From positions 131,736,755-131,800,754 of the forward strand of contig OW804094.1 of assembly GCA_942159475.1 (NCBI GenBank): a stretch of 64,000 nt of DNA, read 5' to 3'. Positions 39,337-58,100 of the stretch are shown here, piece after piece. This stretch comes from Sthenelais limicola. Its lineage: Eukaryota > Annelida > Polychaeta > Phyllodocida > Sigalionidae. Every line of letters starts with the position of its first letter. The stretch's first letter is position 1. The notes under the pieces are model-generated. The model had not been told where the DNA came from. It ran no database searches and saw only the letters and a program-made list of their open reading frames with translations. A program made the translations under genes and the position numbers.

Positions 39337-40242
39337 TTTACATGATCGATACTCCAAAAATAAATAAAAGATAATAGTACTGATTGAAGTGTTAATCCAA
39401 TTGTTCATGTAGGATCATCGAGTACATCAGAGCATTCCCCTCTCAACTCATTCCCCGGCTCATTCCATGAGTCACACGTGTAAAACCATGTAACAATAGC
39501 TAACAATGATATCCCACTCAAACGCCAGTGCATTGACGACAGTAGTGAATGCACGCGTATATGACTAGGATGAATTTTATTCAAAACAAACCTAACCTTT
39601 GCGGAATTACAACAGAGCCATTGGAGTCGGGCAATGTTTGGGTACACAACGACGCACAAGTATCCGTTTATGGTTGTACACCGCATGGTCTCTATTTATC
39701 TAATTTAAGTTAGGATAACATTGATCCCCGGGAGCCACTTGCAGGAGATCCCTCCAATTATCCCTGACACATGGCCAGGTATGAAAAACAAGGCTATAAA
39801 CACTCTATAGCTATATTAGCATATTATATGCTGATATAGAGTATTGCCCAGAAACCATGCATAGGCGCCTGGCTCACAATGAAGGCATTCACGATTGAAT
39901 AAAGTGACAATAGCCTTCATTTGAATACAATAGATAATTACGCTTTTTAGACTTCTAAAGCAATGTTACAAGGTTGCATATGTCATTGTTCTCTATAGTA
40001 TTTATCTCCGTATCTAGAAATAGAATGCACGCGTCATTGCTTTGCGAGATAAAGATTTGACTAAAAATCATACTCCGGGTATACAAGCTATACTCCTTCA
40101 CTCCTCCAGGGGGTAATAATGATTATGTCACATATAGGAATACCACATAGTCTATTTTATTTCTTTCGGGTAGACAATTCCAATATGATAGATTGTATTT
40201 AAGATTTCATTTTTTATTGAATGAAAGACTTGCACAAGTCTA

Positions 40243-40252
40243 CCCCCCCCCC

Positions 40253-40299
<47 letters not shown>

Positions 40300-40315
40300 C
40301 CCCCCCCCCCTACCC

Positions 40316-40346
<31 letters not shown>

Positions 40347-40348
40347 TA
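40243..40348. repeat. Compound microsatellite: poly-C, (CCCCGA)n, poly-C, (CT)n, (CA)n
   Basis: A poly-C run, about seven to eight tandem CCCCGA units, another poly-C run, then short CT and CA repeats. On the minus strand this is a long array of GGGGTC units. The Gly/Ser and Pro/Thr reading frames across it are artefacts. Confidence 0.9.
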
Positions 40349-43300
40349 CCGGATTGCATTCGGGAAAATGTAAAAATAGGTCAACCCGAAAGTGTCTCAG
40401 TTCAACCATGCATGATCCCCATGCATTAACGCCCTTGTGTGACATCAGATGAAGAATTTCCTGGCGTGGGGGTTTTCTGGATAATTATGTCAAATGTAAG
40501 CTTTCCATGATATTACTGGGACGGGAGGTATTTAAATAAGAGGGAGTGGCGGGGGGAGTGGTCGGTCACGCTTTGTTTACAACCCATATCTTGCTCGCCG
40601 GTCGCTGCAATTTAGAATTTGCGGAAATGTTTGCACCTATAAAATGTATAATTCCCTGTCTCCTCTGTATCTTTCTATACCGATCAAGACTATTGATTAT
40701 GGTTGTATATCGGGGAGGTATTTTTTTTATACTTGGACAAAATAAAAAGAAGACATTGATTCCTATATTGTATTGTAATCGAGCAAACCGGGAATATTTT
40801 GTATAATGAGCGAACTATTGTAAATAACTGGGTGAAACTTGATCAGTGCATGATAACGACTTATTACAGTGGTAAGTGTAAATGTATGTAAGATGTCATG
40901 TGTATGTTTGCTTAAGGATTTTATTCAGCAAGACATTATGCAATAAAGTACTATTCTAAGACTGCTGATAACTGTCATAGACAAATAGTTACAGCAATAG
41001 TTACAGAAAGTTGATCATTATATCGTAAAACAGATTTCCTATCATAACCGGATGAATATGAGTTTAACTCATGAAGTTGAGATTCTCATTCTCATTCTCA
41101 TAGTTACCGCAAGTGTATATTATAGACCGTTTAAAAATATCAAATTATATTATATTACACAACTAAAATCATGTTATCTATTACTCACAGCAAGAGTAGA
41201 TTTTGGGACACTAAGAATATGTAAGATAGTCATGCAATGAACGATTTAGTATATATTTTGTTTTACATAACTTTGAATTAAAATAATCTTCACCAAAACA
41301 ATGCCGCGCGTCAGTAAATCCCTTCGTAGCCTTTGTCTTATTACATTTTTTACTTGAATACCTAAACATTTCTTAAACAATGTGAATGACTTGGCCTGTA
41401 AATGGAAGGAAAAAAAGAAAAAAAAGCGTGTTCAATACAATTTCAAAATTAGATTCGACCAATCGATGTGTGACTAGAGGTGCAACTTAACCACCTCCCC
41501 TCTGGCTACTTTTACGTTTTTCTAATGCAGGTTCTAACCAAACAATAGGCCAGTGAACTAGATATATAGGGAGGAGTTCGCCACTCCTCTCCATCCACAG
41601 AACCAGCCCAACAACAAGGACATACAGCCTATCCCAAAATTTGCTGATGAATTATCAGGCACATTTGAATTAAATGAATTGATGCTCATAGGATAATTAT
41701 GATGATGCAGGAAGGTTTATATATAAAACCCTCCCTTGTTTGACCTTACCCCGGGACAAGCAAGATTAATGCACCTGTCATCTCTCAATACCCACGCCTC
41801 GATTGCCTCATAATTCTTTAATGAGCCATTTGTATTGGACGGGCCGACCTAATCTCAAAGCTTCAAAGGCAAACAATACTTTAATGCCAAAATTGAAAAT
41901 ATGTGTCATTTCGTGTATTACTGGAACGGGATTTTTGAAAAGTTTGGTGTTATGGAAATGACAACAAATATGAGCCCTTAAGGGTATAATAGTCAAACAC
42001 CCGAGAGAACTTAGGAATTATGTGCGACATTGCCTTTGAATATCAATGTAAAATAGCCTTCTGCCTAATGTGAGGCGAAACTTTTGGTTGATTTAACTTG
42101 TTTATTCCTTGTGATTGACTGTTCCATATACATGTTTAGCATTGTAGAAGCCGAGATGGCAGGAACTTGAATAAAGGTGTTTAAAAAAATACCAGATCCG
42201 TGTAAAGTTTGAAAACAATCAGTAAGGTATTAATAATGTTCTGAATTGATAAAACTCTTATTCTCTATTTCAAATAACATCTGCAATGTGACATAATGCT
42301 TGATGTCTGGAACTTTCTTTTCATCTAATTATACCTCCGTGTTTATCACACATTTATAAATACATATCTATGACTAACCTATGTGCTTGAGCAATGGTAG
42401 ACCGGATATTTATTTCGGCGCCCGGATAGCTATATTGGCGACCGGATATCTATTGGCTATTTCATATCGAGATGGAAAGCGTCCTTAAAAGTCGGAAGTT
42501 GATTCATTGTGTGGAGTTAGAGGACCACTCTTTTTTTAGTTGGCTTAAGTAATGTTACACACAGCTGCAGAAGTGCAAAGGTGTGATTGCACCTAGTTTT
42601 AGCTAATGATGTCTGATCTTTTTTAAATTATTACTTACAAGGCCATTACATTTAACAATCCCATAGAAAAGATGCCTGTCCACCGTGTGGATGTATTCTC
42701 GCGTTGCCTAATGATATAAATCTATTCGTACACTCTATGATTATTAATATACTTCTCTTTTGAATTATACAATATTGGGGTGTTTGAAAGCACATGGTAT
42801 ATGGAGATTAATTTTCGGTTGGGTCCAGAATAGCGGATTATTGCAGGGAATTTGTGCAAATGATTTTAACATGGGTAATGTATACTTGGGTTTGTGGGAG
42901 GGAGCAATGAAGATGTTTTTATGAACTGCCTATGTTTGCTACTTAAAAATTACATATTACTGTATGTTAACAGAAGAGTAAAGAAAATTAGAAAAGCCAG
43001 AAAAAAAAAAAAAAAAAAGGTGACGCACACAACTGCGCCCAGAGGGACGAGGTCTTGAATACGGTGTGTGTAACACCGAATTAGAATTGTAAAAGCCCAG
43101 AGGACAGGCTAACTCTAATACAGATTTATGTTGACGCCAAATAACTGTTTATTAAAAAATAAATAAATGCAAAATACAAAAAAAAAACGAATTTAAGATA
43201 AACGAGAGGCGCTTTGCGTAAAGACGATACATAATTCATGATAATTTTCTGGATTCTGGCAAACTTTGACATTGCCACGCTGGGCATATTTGGCATTCGT

Positions 43301-43429
43301 GCGTGATCGATCCTACAGAGCTGCCACCTTTCACATAGTGTACAAACCAAACATCTGGCATCCAGCTAAAAGCGCGCGCTTTGGGTAAAAACCGAAACCA
43401 AATAATAAATTCTCCCTCGTTACGTGAGC

Positions 43430-43515
43430 TGTCAGCACTTCCGGTGTGCTAGTTAAAGATGGCTGCCGCTTGAGATGAGTGAAATTTTCATATTTCTGCA
43501 GTATTTACGGACAAG
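43430..43515 (+). promoter_or_regulatory. Zinc-finger gene promoter and non-coding first exon
   Basis: ACTTCCGG at 43437-43444 matches the ETS/GABP core, and AAGATGGCTGCCGC at 43457-43470 matches the YY1 motif common at TATA-less start sites of housekeeping genes. A consensus donor, ACAA|gtaagt, follows with the exon ending at 43514. Joining to the acceptor at 46000 places the coding ATG near the start of exon 2. Two upstream ATGs lie in the exon: 43459 opens a four-codon frame (M-A-A-A-stop), and 43475 opens a frame that runs to the donor. The start site is inferred; no transcript was examined. Confidence 0.6.
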
Positions 43516-43949
43516 TAAGTATTTATATCGTATTACGGTTCGAACTGACCACGGTAATTGATTCTTAGAAAATCAAATATATATCGTCCTGAGATTTTTG
43601 ACTTCTGTTGGTTTTAACACTTATCATAGCGGAAAATCCCAACCGAGTCGGGAAAGTTGTGAGAGAAGAAATGTTTTTCTCATCGATCTAGGAGGCCCGA
43701 GTCCATGTGCACTTTGTTTTGGTTTGGCTCTGGATGAAAAACGAAGATGTTCACTAGATAAACAAAATGTAGAAAACGTTAAGACATCATACTTTGGGTT
43801 ATAAGGTGGCTGGTTCTTAAAATGGGAGATCCGCCAGTTAATATCCCGCAACATTTCGAATATGCTGCTGACAAAGCCAAGGGTAGCTAGTGGTAGGCCT
43901 ACTGCCGGGGCCTACTGTACTGGTAGCGGAGGCGGGACCCAAGCGCCCC

Positions 43950-44416
43950 GGGGGCCGTTTCATAACTAGTAGCGATCACTAACGATAGCGAACGATCGTT
44001 AAGCTGTTGCATGACTAGTAACGATAGCGATATATCGCTATTTCATGAATAAATCTTTGTCAAAATAGAGGAGATTTTTTTGGGCTCCGCTTAATCTTTC
44101 ATTATTAATTTCTTCACTTTTGGCAGCTCTGCTTTTGGTCATTAAATCGGGGGAAAAAAGAGACAATTTTTGTCAAGTGGCCTCAACATGATACCTCATG
44201 GCCAACATGGTGTATTCTATGCAGGGGGAAGGGAAGATGGCAAAAATAATTAGGGCCTACCGTCACGAAAGTATTGACAGTAAAAACAACTAGCGATATA
44301 TATCGCAATATTTTTAATGATGTGTCGCAATTCTTAACGATATATCGCTAATTTTCAATTAGTGAACAATTAGCGAACATTAGCGATATGTTGTTACTAG
44401 TTATGAAACGGCCCCC
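43950..44416. mobile_element. MITE with GGGGGCCGTTTCATAAC ends
   Basis: GGGGGCCGTTTCATAACTAG at the left end is matched in reverse complement at the right end (about 22 bp of perfect terminal inverted repeat, continuing through TAGTA). Inside are several copies of the self-complementary TAGCGATATATCGCTA type. There is no coding capacity. It lies in the first intron of the zinc-finger gene. I could not define the target duplication. Confidence 0.75.
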
Positions 44417-44473
44417 CTGGAGCGTAGCGCCCAGACCCTAGCGTCCAGAATAGTATCCGCGCAAGAATTGGTG

Positions 44474-44824
44474 TGCAGTACGCTTTTGGTGAAAACTTGC
44501 GAGGTAGCACCGGCTGGCCGAATGAAGCCACACGCAGTGGGCGGGGCTTAGCAGGCTTTTACCAATCAAGTAATTACTTTTATTAGTGAGTTTTTAGTAC
44601 AGACAGTCCACTACTACCTTTATTGACTTAGGACAGCCAATTTAAGGTTAGGTTTAGGGTTATTTTAAGTATTGATCATTGTTCGATCACATTTTCTAAG
44701 ATTGTGACAGCACCACTGTAGCCCCGCCTCCCGGCTACAACAGCCAATCAGAGATGCAAAGTCACAGAAGCCACTCTCAGTCAGCCGGTGCTACCTCGCA
44801 AGTTCTCCCTCCTTGCGTACAGTA
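44474..44824. mobile_element. MITE with ACTTGCGAGGTAGCACCGGCTG ends
   Basis: A perfect 22-bp inverted pair lies at 44495-44516 and 44782-44803. The match continues outward imperfectly (GCAGTACGC / GCGTACAGTAC), giving terminal repeats of about 60 bp with mismatches. It is about 350 bp with no coding capacity, immediately downstream of the previous MITE in the same intron. Confidence 0.7.
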
Positions 44825-45319
44825 CCGTAACTATTTGGCTGGTTAATTAGTTTAGTAAGATTATCTCTCTGTATTTGTTATATCGATGGGAATAATGAAA
44901 GCTTTTAAAATCATGGTTCCGTCGCAAACAACTGCAGAGGCGGGAGACCCAGCTAAACTTAGCCACAGAAACAAGGGTTGTCTGGACTTGGTGTTTTGCT
45001 TGACAAGGTCTGCAGGCGACTTTATGGAACACCATAAGACGCCTGAAGACCTTAAAATTTTAGGATTTGATTCTATATTTCGTTAGCTTTTTAATGGAAT
45101 AAATTATAATCCCAGAGTTGCTACCATCATTATAGGCCTATGAGAAGCAGCAGTGTTTCGATGTTTTTCTGATCGGAGACAGGCTTCCCCAGTCTGCACT
45201 ATGACGTCATTGTTGAGGGCGTTGAGCCAGTCGTCACATGATTGCATCTGAATGGCTCAGAGCATCAGCGGCTGTTCCCTGCTCGCTGTTCCATCTACTT
45301 TTTGTTTTAGTTGCCATCT

Positions 45320-45383
45320 TTTTTTTTTTTTAAACATATTTTATTTAGACAAACAATTCCACACAAGTGGTACATTTCAAGTA
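45320..45383 (-). repeat. Retroposon 3' tail, copy 2
   Basis: On the minus strand: GTACCACTTGTGTGGAATTG, TTTGTCTAAATAAAATATG (with AATAAA), then a poly-A of at least 12. Same family and orientation as 6014-6075 and 49957-50008. Confidence 0.65.
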
Positions 45384-46000
45384 TCTTTGAATTCTCCTCA
45401 CTTCGAATGAGCAGTTTGCGAGAACATTTTAATAATGCTCAAATCAAGAAAAAATTCTGTGGACAATTATGAATTAAACTTTGCTAGCCAGCTTCTGAGC
45501 GTACTTAAAAAAGTTTGACATATGAAGAAAAGTCAAGTTTTGAGGCGGCAGGTAGGTGAGCAGAATACAGAAAGGCTCAACCTTAGGGGCGGGGTGACGT
45601 CATCAATTTTTCAGGGAAGCCTTTGGCTTTTTTTCCAAAAAAGCGCTGGGGTCACCTTTGGTCTAGCGCCCGGACTCAAGTACCCTGGCCTTGGATCGAA
45701 GCGCCCACAGCTTGGATCGAAATCCCCCCCCCCCCCCCCCCCCCACCGTTTACTAGTCAATTAATTAATTTTATTAGCAGGGCTGCCAACTCTTCGGCCT
45801 TTTGGGGTCCTAAAATGCCCATCTCCGGCCTCCAGATTTGAACCCTTTATTGGCTGCTTTTCTCCGGCTTTTTGGAGGGTTTGGAAATCAAACCCGAAAA
45901 CATTAATAATTTCGTAATTTGGGGTTTTATTACTCGCCATTTATAAAATTTCTACGTATCTGATGTAGCATATTTGCTTTATTTTGTCTTGTTACCTTAG

Positions 46001-53364
<7,364 letters not shown>

Positions 53365-55036
53365 TTGTTTGATATCAAATGGATTATTTATTTTCCTTAA
53401 CGGGTCAAAATGTACATCTATTCAGCAATCTTCCTTCGATCATAACCCTTTTCCACACAATTAACTGTCAAAGCATTAAAAAATTGAGTATGGCCTTTTA
53501 CTCGCAGAGCCTGCAAAATCATACTACAAATCTCATAGTATGAATAAAAACTAAAACTATGTAAATGAAACGCCTTACATAAACGACTCATTGACGCGAT
53601 ATATTATGGTCATACATTTGACACTCACTTTAGGGATACATAAAGTCAAGAAGCCATTAGTAAATAATGTTGAAATTAAAATAAATGTAACTACGTTTGC
53701 AATATTTGATTATGGTAATGCTGTGCCGATACCTTCAGCCGAAGACACGTAAATGTTGACACTAAATGCTAAACTTAGTAATGAAGGGGGGACCTGCACA
53801 GGCCATCATGTAACCAGGTGATTTCTAGGAACTTGCAAATGAGCAAAATCCTAGAAAAAAATACGCAATGTGTCACTGACCTCAGCGTACCACTAACTTT
53901 AGGCAATGCTCAATATCCTTCTAATGATATTGATGCACGTTAAAAACTTAATGCAATGCCAGCTATACAAATCGCCTTTCAAGTTAAACAGCTTGTAAGT
54001 GACCATCTGACAATTATATGAGGGATGCTCGTAGAGATTACAAATTATTCATTCCCATAAAGCTTTACTTCAGACATGCGCAGTGGCTGATGCGAGTCCC
54101 CTATTGTATCGATGTAGTAAACTAGAATTATCACATACTGCATTGAAGAAAGGAATCTGCCATTTGGGGATTATACAACACGAGCGTTCTGCTTCTACCA
54201 ATACAGGAACAAATTATCGAGTCCTATCAAACATTCGTATGCAATGATACAGTGATGTCTGAACCTAGTGTTATATAACGTCCACCACTTTAAAATCGCC
54301 CGGATTGTTCCCTCAAAGTTAACAACAATGTACAATAATAAAGTAAAGCCCTTAGATAAGGACTAATAAAAGAAATCTCCGTCTAAATTCTTCTCGATAG
54401 AAATATTTAAATCAATCAATTAAATTTCTTACGTTCTAGAATCGTCATGCAGGTACAAAAAGGCTCTAGCCACGGTTCCTTGCCCAGTTACCGATTTTTG
54501 AATCATCTATGACTTATACTAAGTTTTCGGAGTTGTATCATACTCTTCCCGACGTTATACATCTGTACACTTTCGTTTACTCCTTAACACATTTTCTTGC
54601 GAACAGTTTTCTCGTAAAAAATGTTTATGTTACAATTTATGTTAATGTACTGTGAAGAAATAATACTATCGTAAACATGATTACATATTATAAAAGGATT
54701 TTCCTCGCCCCGTTTATATCATAATAAATTAAAATGTTTCAAATGGCAAAAAAAGTAAATACACCACAATGAAAACATCTTTTACCAGTTGATATGAGTA
54801 ATTAATAGCATGGAACATCCAACTTCATGGAACATATCATAGATAGCACGATAGTATTTGTTCATCATTACTCAAGAGTTTCTGGAATCGTTACTCCACC
54901 TCAGCTCTTAGCTTGAATCGAGTAAGTAGACAATGCTTTGGTGTTGATGCAAGAGGTTAGAACTTGTCCTCATTTAAGCAAAGCCGCCCAAGGCTGTAAG
55001 GCCGGGAGAGGAAGGGGTGTGATGATAGCATTTCAA
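53365..55036. other. Convergent intergenic region
   Basis: No coding exon seen. It should hold the 3' untranslated regions of both the zinc-finger gene (plus) and DBNL (minus), whose stop codons are about 1.9 kb apart. A second plus-strand AATAAA lies at 53543-53548. No clear minus-strand polyadenylation signal was found close to the DBNL stop. Confidence 0.5.
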
Positions 55037-55182
55037 TTAGGAATCCTCGAAAATCTCAACGTAGTTGGCAGGGAACATGCCATGTTGACCGTTAGGCGCA
55101 ATGCCTGTCCACCATCCCTCGTCGATCATATCAATATTGGTAATAACATCATCTGGATCAAATGTTATCTCTGTTTCATCGG
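55037..55182 (-). CDS. DBNL: DBNL last exon: SH3 domain end
   Basis: [19 protein letters not shown], then DEGWWTG and [15 protein letters not shown], stop TAA at 55039-55037. The ALYDY, WW and PANYV ligand-binding positions of SH3 are all present. The acceptor is TCTCTTCCAG. Confidence 0.95.
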
Positions 55183-58100
55183 CTGGAAGAGAAAGTCAAA
55201 TACATGAATCATATCAGCGACATGAGGATGAAAGAAAACTGCCATAGAAAACAGTCATTAACTATGAACTATCACCAAGTTTATTGTGGCGATGACTCGC
55301 CCTATTGTTAACATAGTAACTGCATTATGAATTGCATGAAAATACATTATTTCCAAGTAATATAATTAATAACTTGATGTATACTCATTTAGTAATTATA
55401 CTGTACTCACCAGCTTGGTAATCGTAGAGGGCCTTGGCACAGATGCCCAAGTCTGTAGTATTGGCAGGGACGGCAGTTTCTGCGTAGTGTTCCTCTTCTA
55501 GAGGAGAAGAGGGATGCTGGGCAGCAGGTGCAGCTACGGGAGCTGGTTCCTGTTGTGGTTGATACGCGGTAGGAGGCGCGATCACCGCCGTGGGACGAGA
55601 TGGTGTGTCGTCATCCTCATCTGATCATAATAGGAACAATATCAGCATGCAATTGAACTAAATAGTATAGATACGCTTAAATACAGCTTCTAACGAACTG
55701 ACTAAATTGCTTGTTAGATACAGTCTTAGAAATAAGGCATCTAATAGGTGTCAGCGCTGCCATAGAACACTATTTCTAAGCTGTGTGATATTACCGATAC
55801 TAATAAATACATATTTGTTATACTAGGTTTGGGTGTTAATTAAGCATAATATTGTCCTTCACAAAATAGTGAGGCAAGTATTTCAGATGTAATATATGAC
55901 GATAAGATCAGGGAATTCTTCATCCTAGATATGAGGCTACAGTCAAGGGAAGCGGGATTCAGCAAGCCTCAAATCCATTTGGTATCTAATTATATTCGTA
56001 AAGGAGAGTGATGAAATTTTTCAAAACATAATTGCAGGCCCTTTTGTACCACCAGTTTATCTTCCATGATAACTATTCCATTGCAACATATAACATTTAT
56101 TACTGATACCCTTTAGGAACTTGAGAGAACTAACACAACCAACAGATTTCCACTTAGAATACGCAAGATCTTACATCCAACTAAAAGAAAGGGAACTTAG
56201 AGTTACTAAAACATGCATCATACCCCCAACAGCTTCTTGGACCGCTCGTTTGGCTATAGATTAAAATGAGTTCAAGCGAGGGGAGTATTAGTCAATGAGT
56301 GAAAAGGTTGAAAGAAAGACAGTCATATAACACAAAGTCACAAGTATATACAGTTTAGACTAGAGAATGGAGATAACTTGTGATGATATGCAAACGACAA
56401 TGCTAGTTAATAAATTCAGTGAAGGATTTCATTTATTGTTCCTTTTCATAACAGCAAATGAACTAATCTTCAAGAACTTATATGATTTGAAGAGCAAGAT
56501 ATATATGGGCGAACCATAATAGTAAATGCATATTAACATAATATCGTCGTCATCCATAATTTTTAATAATTTGGAGGTTATAAATTTTGAATGGCTGATA
56601 AGAAACTGAATTATTGAAATATATTGAGTTATTTAAACACTACATGGTATGATTCTCATACTTATACATGTTTCCCGTATCCAGGACACATTAAAAAGCG
56701 ACTTAAACAACCCCTTGAAATTTGCAAGCGATTAGAGAGAAAGTAATTCAGGTGTTAATATGGTGTATAATGGGTTAACGGGATTATGAAAAATACACTA
56801 TCAGCTGAGAACAAGTAAATGATAGAGATCGGTAGATTTTCCATCACCGAATAACGATGAGAAGGACAGCTCCACATGTAATATAAAGGAAGACGCGTTT
56901 CCTTTAAATCCAGTGTTAGAGTGAGTGAGTTTGGAGTGGTGCTATTGAGAAATGTTCTCTGATATTTAAAGATCATGTAAGTCAGCACTACGTTCCGTGC
57001 AAGCGATCTTTCTTTGTATTTAATAGAAAAAAATGTCATGTACCTCCCCAATCGTCCTCCTCCTCTTCGTCGTCTGAGGCTTGTCGCGGTGGCAAACCTT
57101 CCTTTAGTAGATTGCGAGAGGCGGGTAGTTGGGTAGGGTTGTGTGATACAGGCGATGTGGGTGACATCTGCGAGGATACGGGTGGTGTGGCTTGTTTGGG
57201 GGGAGACATTGGTACAGGAGAGGGTTCCCGTACTGGTTCTGGCGATGGCTGGCGTACTGGCGATGGGGATGGTTCTCTCCTCGGAGGAGGGGATGGTTCT
57301 CTTCTCGGTGGAGGAGAGGGTTCTCTCCTCGGTGGTGGGGAGGGTTCTCTTCTCGGTGGAGATGGGGCCCGAGCAGGAGGGGCAGGCTCTGGCTGTCTAT
57401 TACAGAAATATTTTTTAATTAGTTCCATTTTGAAGTACACAATACCATAATAACACAAATTCTATTTTTCACAGGGGGCGGGAGCTAATTTTTCTAATCA
57501 AGTCTGTCTTTGTAGAGCTGGAATTGTTACTGTGTGTATGATTACTATGTTTATCAATTATTAATCATTTCATACACGGAAGTCGTAAACATAAGAGCTA
57601 CACAAAATAATTTCAGACGTAAACATTTCAAAACACATTTAATATCCGTATGTACTTTGTCACAACACGATCATAAAGGAATCATATGAAATTAGAATAG
57701 CAGATAAAACTATTTCGGAAAATTCCCAATTTGAACATGCCTAGCCTAGTAGGTGGAGCAAAATTAAAAAAATGGATGATATAAGACTGCTTCTTAGATC
57801 TTACTTCGGAGGTTGCATGGCTTGCCGAGGTGCAGGCACCTGCTCTGGGGGTTTAGAGGGAGCTGCAGACACTGCTAATGATGGGCGGTCGAAGTCTGGT
57901 TCAGATTTCGGCAACTCAATAGGTGCTTTACGTGGAGGTGCAGAGTCATCTCTATCGTCCATAAAGCTGTGTTTCAACTTCCTAAAGATATATAGTAGAT
58001 AACTCAGCAACGATTTAACACTTACGGTAATTAAATAATACACAAAGACAACAGAAAACTGCCACGAAGATTATCAATATCAGAGGAGGCTAGGGCAGGC

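Larger units (their letters stand above)
21668..43430. other. Gene-poor 21-kb region rich in repeats
   Basis: No exon of a recognisable protein was found on either strand between the transporter's first coding exon and the zinc-finger gene promoter. Non-coding first exon(s) and the promoter of the transporter should be somewhere in it. It contains the mini LTR element, family A repeats, foldback elements, a tRNA-like relic and simple repeats listed separately. The remaining open frames (for example 32421-32783 and 35942-36244 on minus) have no family resemblance I can see. Confidence 0.5.

Noticed and set aside
40152..40445. Open frame with (GS)n and matching opposite-strand (PT)n frame
   Set aside because: It is produced entirely by the CCCCGA microsatellite; no coding context.
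43624..43854. 76-codon minus-strand frame next to the zinc-finger promoter
   Set aside because: No family resemblance and no donor or acceptor pattern. Considered as a divergent gene on a shared promoter but not supported.
57112..57450. Long plus-strand frames rich in Gly/Glu over the DBNL proline exon
   Set aside because: Antisense shadow of the repetitive proline-rich coding exon, whose splice sites and phases fit the minus strand.
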